Assembly (NCBI GenBank): GCA_025937835.1
Contig: JAICQO010000053.1
Coordinates: forward strand, 1-45,472
DNA: 45,472 nt
Direction of reading: 5' to 3'
Source: Polyangiaceae bacterium
Lineage (GTDB): Bacteria > Myxococcota_A > Polyangia > Polyangiales > Polyangiaceae
A program made the position numbers and the translations under genes. Below, one piece after another: positions 16,624 through 25,315 of the stretch. The stretch's first letter is position 1, and each line of letters begins with the position of its first letter. The notes below the pieces were generated by a model that worked only from the letters and a program-made list of their open reading frames with translations, made no database searches and had not been told where the DNA came from.

Positions 16624-18087
16624 ATGTCCGGCCCGTCGCCCTCGCCGTTCCTACCCCTGGTCGCGTACACCGAGGCGCTCTGCTCGGGAGCGCGGATTCT
16701 GCTCGTGGGCGACGCGCTCGGTGGGGTCGCCGAGCAGCTCGTCCAGCGCGGCGCGCGGCTCGTGCACGTGTGCGACGAGGTGGCGCCGCGCCGAGCCCAG
16801 GCCGCGCAGCGCACCACCGATCGCAGCATCAGCTTCGGGTCGTTGAACGACGGCTCGTTCGCCTTGCGCGAAGGCTTCTTCGACCTCGGGCTGGTCGAGA
16901 GTCTGGCGGCCCACTCCGAGCCGAAGGCGGTGCTCGCCGCGCTCGCGCGGCTGCTCGCCCCGCGCGGTACGGCGCTCGTCGCCACGCCGAACCTCGAGGC
17001 GCGGCGTCCGTTGCTGGGCTCCGACGTCGGCTCCGAAGCGCGCACGACGGGCATCGACTATTACGCCCTCTACGACGCCATGGCGGCGCAGTTCCCGCGC
17101 GTGCGCATGCTCGGGCAGGTGCCGTTCGTCGGCTACGCGCTGGTCGACTTCGCGGCCGAGGGCGAGCCGTCGGTGGTGTTCGACGCCTCCCTCGTCTCGA
17201 GCTCCGGGGAAGAGCCGGACTATTTCGTGGCCGCCGCCGGAGAGGGTCGCGGCACGCTCGAGGCCTACTCCGTCGTCCAACTCCCGTCGGCGGACGTGCT
17301 CGGCGAGGCCCCGCTCGAGTTCGTGGCCGAAGCGCCGCTGGTTGCGCACGCTCTGCCGGTCGTCGCCGCGCCCGCCCCCGTGGAGCCGGTCGCGCCGCCT
17401 GCGCCGCCCCCTCCGCCCGCGCCCGTCGGGCCCTCGCCCGCCGAGCAGGCCGAGCGCGCACGCCTCGAAGCCTGGATTGCCGAGCTCGAGGCGCGCGGTC
17501 ACGCCGCCGACGCCCGCGCCGACGCGGCCGAAGCCGAGCTCGACGAGCTCCGCGAGCGCCAGGGCAACCTCGAGCAAAACGGCCGTCGCGAACGCGAGGC
17601 GATTCAGGAGGAGCGTAACGAGCTCAAGGCGGAGCTCGAGCGCCAGGTCCGCCACAAGCACGATCTGGGTGAGCTCGTGAACAGCGCCCAGGCCGAGTCG
17701 GCAGAGCTCCGCAGCCAGTTGGCCCTGGCCAACGAAAAGGCCTCGGCGGCCGCCGAGCAGCTGGCCGCGGCACAGCAGAAGCTCGCTGCGCTCGAAGAGG
17801 ACGCGGCGTCGGTGGAGGAGCTGAAGCGGCTCGAGGCACAGCTCGCCGAACGCGGCGAGCGGATCCGGGCTCTCGAGCGAGAGCTCCGCGACGCCGAGCG
17901 CACCGGGCGCGAGCTGGTCCGGCGCCTGGCTCGGCCGGCCCCGCCCCCTCCGCTCCCCCCGCCGAGCGCTTCACCCGAGAGGGTGGCCGAGCTCGAAGCC
18001 GAGCGCGTCGTCCTGGCCTGGGCCCTGCAAATTGCCCGGGGAGAAGGCGTCGTCGGCTCGAACACTCGTTCGCCCTCGGAGTCGTGA
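16624..18087 (+). CDS. Methyltransferase-like domain fused to a long coiled coil
   Basis: 487 residues. About 1-130 look like a class I SAM-dependent methyltransferase fold: ARILLVGDALGGVAEQL as motif I, an acidic residue in HVCDEV, and LARLLAPRGTALVATPN as the beta4-beta5 part. Motif I (GDALGG) is not a canonical GxGxG, so catalysis is uncertain. About 245-280 are rich in Pro and Val. About 283-440 form a continuous coiled coil, rich in Glu, Arg, Ala and Leu, and a last Pro-rich stretch precedes the short C-terminus. No signal peptide. dnaJ starts 88 bases downstream behind its own candidate promoter. A structural, scaffold or polar-localisation role is possible but unproved. Confidence 0.7.
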   Translation: MSGPSPSPFLPLVAYTEALCSGARILLVGDALGGVAEQLVQRGARLVHVCDEVAPRRAQAAQRTTDRSISFGSLNDGSFALREGFFDLGLVESLAAHSEPKAVLAALARLLAPRGTALVATPNLEARRPLLGSDVGSEARTTGIDYYALYDAMAAQFPRVRMLGQVPFVGYALVDFAAEGEPSVVFDASLVSSSGEEPDYFVAAAGEGRGTLEAYSVVQLPSADVLGEAPLEFVAEAPLVAHALPVVAAPAPVEPVAPPAPPPPPAPVGPSPAEQAERARLEAWIAELEARGHAADARADAAEAELDELRERQGNLEQNGRREREAIQEERNELKAELERQVRHKHDLGELVNSAQAESAELRSQLALANEKASAAAEQLAAAQQKLAALEEDAASVEELKRLEAQLAERGERIRALERELRDAERTGRELVRRLARPAPPPPLPPPSASPERVAELEAERVVLAWALQIARGEGVVGSNTRSPSES

Positions 18088-18116
18088 GGGCCGACGCGCA
18101 ATCCGCAGGCTCTGCG

Positions 18117-18144
18117 TTGACAGTTCGCGGACCCGCCTTAGTTT
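18117..18144 (+). promoter_or_regulatory. Candidate sigma-70 promoter for dnaJ
   Basis: A full TTGACA (18117-18122) is followed after 16 bases by TAGTTT (18139-18144), and ATG 18176 lies 31 bases further on. It is the same -35 box and spacer as upstream of rpsL (41393-41420). No CIRCE element or other heat-shock operator is visible near it. Confidence 0.45.
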
Positions 18145-18175
18145 TGGGGCCGGTTTCGGCCAGTGTGCTTCCAGT

Positions 18176-19279
18176 ATGAGTGAAAAGCGCGACTACTATG
18201 AAGTGTTGGGGGTCGCTCGAGATTGCTCCTCGGACGACCTTCGCAAGGCCTACCGACAGGCTGCGCTGAAGCATCATCCGGACCGCAACCAGGGCGACGC
18301 GGCCGCCGAGCTACGGTTCAAGGAAGCGTCCGAGGCCTACTCGGTCCTGTCGGACGATCAGAAGCGCGCGACCTACGACCGCTTCGGTCACGCCGGGCTC
18401 GGCGGAGGCGCCGACTTCTCGGGCGCCGGCGTCAACGACATCCTCAACCACTTTCAGGACATGTTCTCCGACTTCTTCGGGGGCATGGGCAGCCCGTTCG
18501 GAGGCGGCGGCTCGAACGGCCGGCGGCGCCGGCAAGACCGCGGCCAGGACGTGCGCGTCGAGGTCGAGCTCACGCTCGAAGACTCGATGCTCGGCTGCAA
18601 GCGCGAGGTCCCCGTGCACGGCCGCGCCGCTTGCGAGGACTGCAGCGGCTCCGGTGCTCAACCCGGGACGTCTCCGACCTCGTGCCAGCAGTGCCGCGGC
18701 ACGGGCCAGGTCACGGCGCAGCGCGGCTTCATCATGTTTTCGTCGCCGTGCGCTCGCTGTGGCGGCACCGGCAGCTTCATCCCCAACCCGTGCGGCACTT
18801 GCCGCGGCTCGGGCAGCGTGGAGCGCCAGCGGCGCGTGATCGTCACCTTTCCCCCGGGCATCGACTCGGGGCAGCGGCTGCGGGTGCCGAACCAGGGCAT
18901 GCCGGGCCCGAACCAGACCCCCGCGGGCGATCTGTACGTCGACGTTCACGTCGCCGCGGACGAGCGCTTCGAGCGTCAGGGGGACACGCTCGGCACGCGC
19001 TTGCGCGTCACGTTCGCGACCGCGGCGCTCGGTGGCAAGGCCGAGGTCACGCTGCCCGACCACACCCAGGTCGGCGTCGACATCGCCGCCGGCACCCAGC
19101 CTGGCGCCGTCGTCCTGGTGCGCGGCAAGGGCATGCCCCGGCTCGATCGCAGCGGTCGCGGCGATCTGCACGTGCTGGTCGAGGTCATGGTCCCGACCAA
19201 GCTCAGCAAGCACGCGAAGAAGCTGTTGAAGGAGCTGGAAGAAGAGCTCGGCGCGGCAGAAACCCACGCGGCCTCTTGA
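18176..19279 (+). CDS. dnaJ: Chaperone DnaJ (type I Hsp40)
   Basis: 367 residues from ATG 18176. DnaJ delivers unfolded proteins to DnaK and stimulates its ATPase. Domain order: J-domain (1-70) with HPD at 34-36; a short Gly/Phe/Asp region (74-113); a zinc domain with four C-x2-C motifs at C153/C156, C170/C173, C192/C195 and C206/C209; then the C-terminal substrate-binding domains (FPPGIDSGQRLRVPNQG). All type I parts are present. dnaK and grpE are not adjacent, so this gene is either the stand-alone dnaJ or an extra copy. Confidence 0.95.
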   Translation: MSEKRDYYEVLGVARDCSSDDLRKAYRQAALKHHPDRNQGDAAAELRFKEASEAYSVLSDDQKRATYDRFGHAGLGGGADFSGAGVNDILNHFQDMFSDFFGGMGSPFGGGGSNGRRRRQDRGQDVRVEVELTLEDSMLGCKREVPVHGRAACEDCSGSGAQPGTSPTSCQQCRGTGQVTAQRGFIMFSSPCARCGGTGSFIPNPCGTCRGSGSVERQRRVIVTFPPGIDSGQRLRVPNQGMPGPNQTPAGDLYVDVHVAADERFERQGDTLGTRLRVTFATAALGGKAEVTLPDHTQVGVDIAAGTQPGAVVLVRGKGMPRLDRSGRGDLHVLVEVMVPTKLSKHAKKLLKELEEELGAAETHAAS

Positions 19280-19281
19280 GG

Positions 19282-19313
19282 CCCGCCGGCGCGCAGATTT
19301 CGAGCCGGGCGGG
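19282..19313. terminator. GC-rich hairpin between convergent dnaJ and ATPase genes
   Basis: CCCGCC-GGC (19282-19290) pairs with GCC-GGCGGG (19304-19313) around a 13-base loop with one bulged G. It fills the 34-base gap between the two stops. There is no U tract; bidirectional termination is inferred. A 14-base palindrome (GGCCTCTTGAGGCC, 19270-19283) overlaps the dnaJ stop. Confidence 0.35.
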
Positions 19314-20663
19314 TCAACCCTTGTTCGAAAGCCGCAGGACTTCCTGGCGCGTGCGCTCGAACTCCGTGATCTCGAACGGGCTCTGAACCAGGAAGCGCTC
19401 GAGCTCCGGCATCAGATCGACGGCGCGATCGAGCTTCGGATCGGCGCCTCGCGAGTAGGCACCGACCGCGATCAGATCGCGCCGCTCCGCGTAGCTCCCG
19501 AGCGTGGCGCGGAGCGACTTTGCAGCGCGGGCGTGCTCGGCAGGCACCACGGCGTCCATCACTCGCGAAATCGAGGCGGGCACGTCGATCGCCGGGAAGT
19601 GCCCGCGCGCTGCGATTTCTCGCGAGAGCACGATGTGACCGTCGAGGATGCCGCGCACCTCGTCGGCGATCGGCTCGTCCGTGTCGCCGCCCTCCACGAG
19701 CACCGTGTACACGGCCGTGATCGAGCCCGTCGCGGCTTGTCCGCTGCGCTCGAGCAGCCGTGGGAGCATGGCGAACACGCTGGGCGGATAACCGCGGCGC
19801 GCGGGCGGCTCGCCGAGCGCGAGGCCCACTTCGCGCTGCGCACGCGCCACGCGCGTCACCGAGTCCACGAGCAGCAGCACGTTTTGCCCTTCGTCGCGGA
19901 AGCTCTCGGCGATGGTCGTCGCGGTCTGGGCCGCGCGGAGCCGCTCGAGCGGGGGTGAGTCGCTGGTCGCGACCACCACCACGGCCCGCCGCAGCCCGGC
20001 CTCGCCGAGCGCGTGATCCAGGAAATCACCGACCTCACGCCCGCGCTCTCCCACGAGCGCGACCACCACGGTGTCGGCTGCGGCGCCGCGCGCGATCGAG
20101 CCGAGCAGCGTGCTCTTGCCGACGCCCGAGCCCGCGAACAATCCGAGCCTCTGACCGATGCCCAGGGTGAGCAAGCCGTCGAGCACGCGCACGCCGGTGG
20201 CGAGCGGCGCCGTTACGCGCGCTCTGCCCAAGGCCGCCGGCGGAGCGCGATCCACCGCGGACGGGCGCAGCTTCTCGAGCGGCGGACCGCCGTCGAGCGG
20301 CCGCCCGAGGCCGTCGAGCACGCGACCGCGCAGCGCGTCGCCGACGCCGATCTCGAGCGAATGACCGGTAGACTCGACCTCGTCGTCGAGCCCCACGCCG
20401 AGCAGCTCGCCGTGCGGCAGCGCCAGCGCTTCACTGGCGGTGAGCCCGACGATTTCCGCGAGCAACGGACCGCCGCGCCGCCGGATCGTGAGGATGTCGC
20501 CGACGCGGACGCCCGGCACCGCGGCCCGCACCAAGAGCCCGGCTACGCCCGTGACTCGACCGACCGGCCTCAGGCTGGCCGTGTCCGACAGCCGCGTGCG
20601 CACGCGCTCGAGGTCCACGAGCCCGACGCTAGCACGGAGCTCCGAGCCCTCCGATACCCGCAC
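19314..20663 (-). CDS. FliI/SctN-type export ATPase
   Basis: About 449 residues from a GTG at 20661-20663 with GGAGG directly before it; another GTG at 20616-20618 would give 434 residues, close to the usual 430-450, so the start is uncertain. The protein is of the FliI/YscN family, which powers flagellar and type III export: N-terminal PVGRVTGVAGLLV, Walker A GSGVGKST, Walker B/ring motifs LVGERGREV and LLVDSVTR, and GGDTDEPIADEVRGILDGHIVLSR. No other flagellar or secretion gene is in the window, so it stands as an orphan. Relation to the F-type ATPase beta subunit is excluded by the FliI-type C-terminus. Confidence 0.88.
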   Translation of the reverse strand: MRVSEGSELRASVGLVDLERVRTRLSDTASLRPVGRVTGVAGLLVRAAVPGVRVGDILTIRRRGGPLLAEIVGLTASEALALPHGELLGVGLDDEVESTGHSLEIGVGDALRGRVLDGLGRPLDGGPPLEKLRPSAVDRAPPAALGRARVTAPLATGVRVLDGLLTLGIGQRLGLFAGSGVGKSTLLGSIARGAAADTVVVALVGERGREVGDFLDHALGEAGLRRAVVVVATSDSPPLERLRAAQTATTIAESFRDEGQNVLLLVDSVTRVARAQREVGLALGEPPARRGYPPSVFAMLPRLLERSGQAATGSITAVYTVLVEGGDTDEPIADEVRGILDGHIVLSREIAARGHFPAIDVPASISRVMDAVVPAEHARAAKSLRATLGSYAERRDLIAVGAYSRGADPKLDRAVDLMPELERFLVQSPFEITEFERTRQEVLRLSNKG

Positions 20664-20744
20664 ACCTCCGAGAAAAACCACAAAAAATCTCGCCTCGTTC
20701 GAAGATTTGCCCTCAAACCGACGAAGGTGCGAGGCTTTCGCTCG

Positions 20745-21383
20745 ATGTCGCGCGCTTTGGTGGTTCTGCTCGGTGCGTTGCTGGCTGCCTGTCAGGCATC
20801 CGTTCAAGCCGACGCGCGCATGAGCTCGGAAGCCAACGTCGATGGCGACGACGACGAGAACGGCGATACCGGGCAGCGCACCCTCGCGCTCGAGACGCTG
20901 ACCAGCTCGCCGCCAGAGCGCGTCCTGCTCGGCGCGCGCCGCGACCTGACGCTCAAGTCCACCGCCGACGCCGTCGCCTGTCGTTGCGTGAAGGTCGTGC
21001 TCGGCCCCGCGTCCTCGCCGCAATTCGCGTGGCAAGAGGCGCTGCCGCCCACGCTGCCGGACACGCAGCTGGTGCTGGCGTTCGAACCGGAGGAGGACTG
21101 CAGCGGCGGTCCCGCGGGCAGCAACGGCGCCTCGTACTGGGGCTACCGCATCGAAGGCGACGACGTGATCGTGCTGCTCGAGCCGCTCGTGAAGGGGCCG
21201 CCGCGCACCGTCGGCGCCGTCTTGCCGCGGCCTCCGAACGACGGACAGGTTTACCTCGCCCCGGTGAAGGCGGGTTTGCCGTACGGCCTCCCGCTTTCGG
21301 GCGACGGGACGCGCTGCGCGCTCGGCAACCCAGGGCCGAAGCGGACGATGCCGTTCACTGCCGCAGAGACCGGCAATCTCTGA
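20745..21383 (+). CDS. Lipoprotein of unknown function
   Basis: 212 residues. MSRALVVLLGALLAAC is a canonical lipoprotein signal, so Cys16 is the likely lipid site. An acidic linker with a DDDEN stretch follows, then a compact domain with five cysteines (CRC, EEDC, TRC among them). The domain does not match a family I know. The gene is divergent from the ATPase; the 80-base gap is AT-rich compared with the rest of the window, which suits a promoter, but no clean -35/-10 pair stands out. Confidence 0.75.
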   Translation: MSRALVVLLGALLAACQASVQADARMSSEANVDGDDDENGDTGQRTLALETLTSSPPERVLLGARRDLTLKSTADAVACRCVKVVLGPASSPQFAWQEALPPTLPDTQLVLAFEPEEDCSGGPAGSNGASYWGYRIEGDDVIVLLEPLVKGPPRTVGAVLPRPPNDGQVYLAPVKAGLPYGLPLSGDGTRCALGNPGPKRTMPFTAAETGNL

Positions 21384-21636
21384 GCGCGGTCCACGCGCTC
21401 GCGAGCACCGGGGCGGCAGTGACGGGAACCCGGATGTAAGACAGCGTGTTCGCGGTCTCGACGCTCGTCATGCGAGCGGGCGCTGAACGCTGTGTCCCAA
21501 CCCTGAAGTATTAATCGGCGCGACCGAGGGCACTGGTGGGTGGGTGGGGGGAGGGGGTGGTGCGCTTCTCGGCCGCGCCACTAGTTATTACGTTCCGGAT
21601 CGCCGCGAGTTTCAAGGAAGGAATGATCGATTCTTG
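21384..21636. other. Intergenic region with G-quadruplex motif
   Basis: A 255-base gap (21384-21638) between convergent genes. The + strand from 21538 to 21557 has four G runs (3, 3, 6 and 5 bases) separated by single bases, an ideal parallel G-quadruplex layout. Local AT-rich patches such as GTATTAATC and ACTAGTTATTACG make it less GC-rich than its surroundings. No coding frame with the local codon bias was found. Confidence 0.6.
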
Positions 21637-21670
21637 GGTCAAAATGAACGCTCGAGGATTTTGACCAAAG
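21633..21670 (-). terminator. Long hairpin over the alcohol dehydrogenase stop codon
   Basis: Arms 21633-21645 and 21658-21670 match as inverted repeats at 12 of 13 positions, with GGTCAAAAT and ATTTTGACC as perfect cores around a 12-base loop. The TGA of the minus-strand dehydrogenase gene lies in one arm. No U tract follows; it may work as a terminator, mRNA 3' stabiliser or protein-binding dyad. Confidence 0.45.
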
Positions 21671-22832
21671 CGGCGCGGGAAAGCTCGACAGGGTTGCCTT
21701 TCATGCTGCTCGCAGCGCTGGCTCTCGTCACCAATGTGTCGAAATCGTCCCAACTTGCCCCGTATGCCGAGAGACGCGGGATCTGGAGGTCCTGGACCAG
21801 CGCTTCCACCCATTCGATGCCGTCCTCCGGTCGAGCGTCGCGGCGTGAGGTGAAAATTCGCGCGATGGTGGCATACCGGTCGACGACGTCCGTCATGCCG
21901 TTGTCGCTGGCTCGGCCGGCCTGTCCACCACCGGTACGAGCCTGCTCGCGAGCCGCGGCGAGGTTTGCGCGCATCACCTCGGGCAACAGCCGAGCGCACA
22001 GGGCGCCGTGTGGCGCATCGTAACGGCCGCCGAGCGGGCCGGCGAAGCCGTGCACCGCTCCAAGCTTCGCGTTGGCGAGCGCAAGCCCCCCGAACAGGCT
22101 GGTCAGGGCCAAATCTTCGCGAGCGGCGGCGTCAGTGCCCTCCTCGAACGCGCGGCGCAGCGAGCGTGCGCCGCGCGTCAGCCCCTCGAGGCACAGCGCG
22201 TCGGTGAGCGGGCCGCGCGCATTGCTGACGTAGGGCTCGAGCACCTGCGTGAGCGCATCGAGGCCGGTCGCGGCCGTCACGTCGGGCGGCACGCCGTGTG
22301 TCAGCTCCGAGTCCACGAGCGCGACGCGTGGCAGTAGGCCGAGACCGCGCAAGCTCACCTTCACGCGCTGCTCCTCGGCGGTGAGCACGGCGTTCTTCGT
22401 CACCTCCGAGCCGGTGCCTGCGGTGGTGGGCGCCAGGATCGACGGCAAACTCGGCCGCTCTAGCGCTCGGCCGAGCCCGACGACTTCGAGGTAGTCGAGC
22501 GGCGCGCCCGGGTTCGGCGTCAGGCCCGCGATGGCCTTGGCCGCGTCGAGCGCGCTGCCGCCGCCGAGGCCGATCACGAGCTCTACCTGCTCGCGGCGGG
22601 CGAGCTCGACGCCGCGTTCGACGAGGCGCGTGCTCGGCTCTCCGGGCACCGAGAACACCACCCACTCGAGGCCGGCCTCGCGCAGCGACTCGAGCGCGCG
22701 AGGGAAGCGCTCGGGCTCGGCCCCCGTCACGAGCAGCGCTCGCCGTCCGAGGGAGCGCGCGCGGCGCCCGAGCTCGGCGATGCGTCCCCGCCCGAACACG
22801 ATCTCGGTCGCGGTAGCGAAGTCGAAGGCCAT
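21639..22832 (-). CDS. Iron-containing alcohol dehydrogenase
   Basis: 397 residues from ATG 22832. Group III (Fe-dependent) alcohol dehydrogenases oxidise alcohols or reduce aldehydes with NAD(P). Evidence: FGRGRIAELG, the dinucleotide loop GLGGGSALDAAKAIAGL, APTTAGTGSEVT, and the metal-binding HGFAGPLGG with PHG further on. The length is typical. An earlier in-frame extension crosses the ABM gene and is rejected. The ABM monooxygenase gene lies 8 bases upstream on the same strand, so the two form an operon. The substrate cannot be deduced. Confidence 0.9.
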   Translation of the reverse strand: MAFDFATATEIVFGRGRIAELGRRARSLGRRALLVTGAEPERFPRALESLREAGLEWVVFSVPGEPSTRLVERGVELARREQVELVIGLGGGSALDAAKAIAGLTPNPGAPLDYLEVVGLGRALERPSLPSILAPTTAGTGSEVTKNAVLTAEEQRVKVSLRGLGLLPRVALVDSELTHGVPPDVTAATGLDALTQVLEPYVSNARGPLTDALCLEGLTRGARSLRRAFEEGTDAAAREDLALTSLFGGLALANAKLGAVHGFAGPLGGRYDAPHGALCARLLPEVMRANLAAAREQARTGGGQAGRASDNGMTDVVDRYATIARIFTSRRDARPEDGIEWVEALVQDLQIPRLSAYGASWDDFDTLVTRASAASSMKGNPVELSRAALVKILERSF

Positions 22833-22840
22833 GGCTCGAG

Positions 22841-23152
22841 CTAACGGCCAAAGCCCGCAGCGTCGGGGAACACGCCGTGGAACTTGGTGCTCGTGCGCGG
22901 CGCCGCCATCATTGGCTCGACCGCGTCTCGCCACGCGGCGTAGTGCGCGGTCTGCTTGTGGGCGGCTGGGGCGGCCTCGTCTCGATACACCTCGACCAGC
23001 ACGAAGCGGCTGGGCTCGCCCTGCTGCTCGAGCACGTCGAAGCGGGCGATTCCTGGCTCCGTCAGGCTCAGCCGCGCATTTTCGAACGTGGCTTTCCGGA
23101 ACGCTTCGACCGCTTCGGGCTTGACCTGGACTTCGACGAGCACGACCAGCAT
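22841..23152 (-). CDS. ABM-domain protein (putative quinol monooxygenase/LsrG-like)
   Basis: 103 residues from ATG 23152, the common length of a single antibiotic-biosynthesis-monooxygenase domain. [20 protein letters not shown] at the N-terminus and [27 protein letters not shown] in the second half are typical of this dimeric ferredoxin-like fold, found in heme-free monooxygenases and in LsrG. A strong fit by pattern, but the substrate is unknown. The 8-base spacing to the alcohol dehydrogenase indicates co-expression. Divergent from the lipoprotein gene at 23243 with 90 bases between. Confidence 0.85.
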   Translation of the reverse strand: MLVVLVEVQVKPEAVEAFRKATFENARLSLTEPGIARFDVLEQQGEPSRFVLVEVYRDEAAPAAHKQTAHYAAWRDAVEPMMAAPRTSTKFHGVFPDAAGFGR

Positions 23153-23242
23153 CGGCAGACTCCGCGCGCGACTGTACCATCTTGCCCCCGGCGCGGCCGG
23201 ACGTTGACAGCTCTCGAACCCGAGCGAAAGATTCGGCGCTCG

Positions 23243-24286
23243 ATGCGGGTCTTGCGGCACCTCGGCGTTCTGGGCGCGTGCGCCGGGTCACTGCTCGCGG
23301 CCTGCGCCCGACCGCCGAGCTCCGTCCCGCTCGGGGGTAAAGAGTGGGTGGCCGAGGAGCGGCACGTGGACCGCCGCCCGCACGGCGAAGCGCCTCCCGC
23401 CGACATCACGCCCAAGACCCGCCCGGCACCGCAGACGCCCGCGCGCACCGCCGCACTCGAGGCGCCGGGCGTTCGGCCCCCGACCACCGTCGCCGCGGAG
23501 ACTCGCTTCGGTCGCGTCCCGCTGCCGCAGGGAGCGACCGTCACGCTGCGCACCAAGTACACGGTGCGCGCCACGCTCGTGACGAGCATCGAAGAGGGCA
23601 GCTCCACTCAGTCGCTCGAGGTCGACGCGGCGGAGAAGATCGCGGTGCGCGTCGTGCGCTCGGGCGAAGACGGCCCGCGCGAGGTCGATGTCGAGTACCT
23701 CGAGTCGAGCGGCAGCTTCCGGATGGACGGCATGCCGAACGACGACGACTCGAACGCGGGCAAGCGTTTCAACGTCGTGTTCGAGGGCAGCGAGCCGAAA
23801 GTCAGCAAGCGCACGGGCGCGCTCGAACCGGACGAAGATCGCTCGGTGCTGTTCGATCTGGCCACGGTGACCGGCTATTTTTCGCTGCTCGCGCCGCGCT
23901 TGCCGCGCGAGATCGCGCCCGGATTTCGGCTGCCCCTCGAGAGCCGTGACCTTTCGAAAATGTTCGGGGCGCAGGACGACCTCGATTTCGAGGGCGGAGA
24001 GATCGCGCTGCGCGGTCGGTCGGCGAGCGACGACCAGGTCGCCGTGTTCGACTGCCAGCTCCCCGTGAAGTTCGAGAAGGACGGCGTTCAGCTGAGCGTG
24101 GACCTGAAGGGCACGTTCGGCGTGCGCACGGCCGACGCGCGTCCGCTCGACGTCTCGCTCAACGGCACGATCCGCGCCGACGCTTCGGCGCTCGGTGCGG
24201 GCGCGAGCCTGAACGGCAGCGTCGCGGTCGAGCTGTCGCACGAGTATGCGCAGGCCGGGAGCGCGGCTCCCGCGTCGTCAGACTGA
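23243..24286 (+). CDS. Lipoprotein of unknown function
   Basis: 347 residues. The signal ends in SLLAAC, a canonical lipobox; Cys22 is the probable lipid site. A Pro/Ala/Arg-rich linker of about 60 residues is followed by a domain rich in beta strands, with alternating polar and hydrophobic residues ([20 protein letters not shown], then [20 protein letters not shown]) and a long acidic patch ([10 protein letters not shown]). No family recognised. It converges on the hydrolase gene with 10 bases between stops. Confidence 0.75.
   Translation: MRVLRHLGVLGACAGSLLAACARPPSSVPLGGKEWVAEERHVDRRPHGEAPPADITPKTRPAPQTPARTAALEAPGVRPPTTVAAETRFGRVPLPQGATVTLRTKYTVRATLVTSIEEGSSTQSLEVDAAEKIAVRVVRSGEDGPREVDVEYLESSGSFRMDGMPNDDDSNAGKRFNVVFEGSEPKVSKRTGALEPDEDRSVLFDLATVTGYFSLLAPRLPREIAPGFRLPLESRDLSKMFGAQDDLDFEGGEIALRGRSASDDQVAVFDCQLPVKFEKDGVQLSVDLKGTFGVRTADARPLDVSLNGTIRADASALGAGASLNGSVAVELSHEYAQAGSAAPASSD
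24256..24272. terminator. Short hairpin before the lipoprotein stop
   Basis: CGGGAGC (24256-24262) pairs perfectly with GCTCCCG (24266-24272) around GCG, 14 bases before the lipoprotein stop at 24284-24286. Same GC-rich type as at other convergent ends in the window. Could act for the plus strand only if transcription stops inside coding sequence; equally could be chance. Confidence 0.2.
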
Positions 24287-24296
24287 CTCCGACGGC

Positions 24297-25139
24297 CTAA
24301 GTGCCCTGCGCCGTGTCCAGCAGCCAGCTCAGCATCTCGCCGACCAGGCGGTTGCCTTCAGGACCGAACTCGCCGTGCTTGGCTGCGGGGAGCAGGAAGA
24401 AACGCACGGGCTTACCTGCGGCGGCCAGCACCTCGGTTCCGGCGCGCATGTGCCCCGTGGTCTCGCGCTCGCCGCCGAACACGACCACCGCCGTGGTGTT
24501 GCCGAGGTGCGGCAGCTTCGGCTGGCGCGGCGGCCCGCCGAGCACCACCAGGCGGTACTTCTCCGGATAGTGCGAGACGAGCGCCTCGGCTTTGGCGGCG
24601 CCCTGCGAATAACCGAACAGGACGGGGTGCTCGACGTCGAGCATGCCGCCGCGAGCGCGCTTCACGGCTCGCAGCGCCTGATCGATGCGCTGTCCGATGG
24701 CGTCGATGTTCTTGCCCCACTTGAAGCGGCCGCCAGGGCATTTGCGGTCGCCCAGGAGCGCGATCACGGTGCCGACGCGCCGGGTCGCGGCGCTGAAGTT
24801 CTCGACTGCGCGCACGTTGCCGCAGAGCCCGTGGAGGTAAACGATCGCAAGCTCGCTGTCCGCGGGGCCCTGCACGACCAGGGCCTGCTTGTCGCCCGGC
24901 ACATCGACCCAAGTCGGGATCCCCGGGACGAAGGCGGTGACTACGGCCGCGCTCGCCGGCGGTGGGTCCGTCTTCTCCTTGCCCGACGGCGTTGGGGCAG
25001 GTGCCTTCGCCGGTTCGGTCGGTGGCGGAGTCGGATCGATCGCGAGCGCGGGATCCGGGGCGTGAGCGAACGCGATCAGCGCAGCCAGGGAAAGGCGGCG
25101 CAGGAGCCGGAGTGTGGGAGGTCGGTCAGGTCCGAGCAC
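24297..25139 (-). CDS. Secreted alpha/beta hydrolase
   Basis: 280 residues. A basic N-terminus and hydrophobic core end near ALAIDP, a signal peptidase I site; a Pro/Ala/Lys-rich linker (37-65) follows. The hydrolase core has IVYLHG (oxyanion strand), GYSQGA with nucleophile Ser178, and a C-terminal His in AAKHGEFG. Cysteines in HGLCGN and RKCPGG may pair. An esterase or peptidase-like activity in the periplasm is inferred. It is related in architecture to the two hydrolase-like lipoproteins at 30.6-32.3 kb but is a separate gene. Confidence 0.75.
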   Translation of the reverse strand: MLGPDRPPTLRLLRRLSLAALIAFAHAPDPALAIDPTPPPTEPAKAPAPTPSGKEKTDPPPASAAVVTAFVPGIPTWVDVPGDKQALVVQGPADSELAIVYLHGLCGNVRAVENFSAATRRVGTVIALLGDRKCPGGRFKWGKNIDAIGQRIDQALRAVKRARGGMLDVEHPVLFGYSQGAAKAEALVSHYPEKYRLVVLGGPPRQPKLPHLGNTTAVVVFGGERETTGHMRAGTEVLAAAGKPVRFFLLPAAKHGEFGPEGNRLVGEMLSWLLDTAQGT

Positions 25140-25315
25140 GCAGGGTGACTTTGCTCAAGATGGCGGGATTTCGCGACCGGGCAAGCCGTTCGCCGGACTT
25201 AGCGCCGGAAGCTTTCGAACGGCCAACTTCGCAGCCTTTTGCCCACTAGTCACTACAAAGTCTCCAACCCGTCACGGTTGAAGTATCTCTTCTGGCCGCG
25301 AAAGGACGCATATCC

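Noticed and set aside
25140-25315. Possible Pho box upstream of the porin
   Set aside because: A GTCAC-like word is present but no 11-base direct repeats of the Pho box; the ion specificity is therefore not supported.
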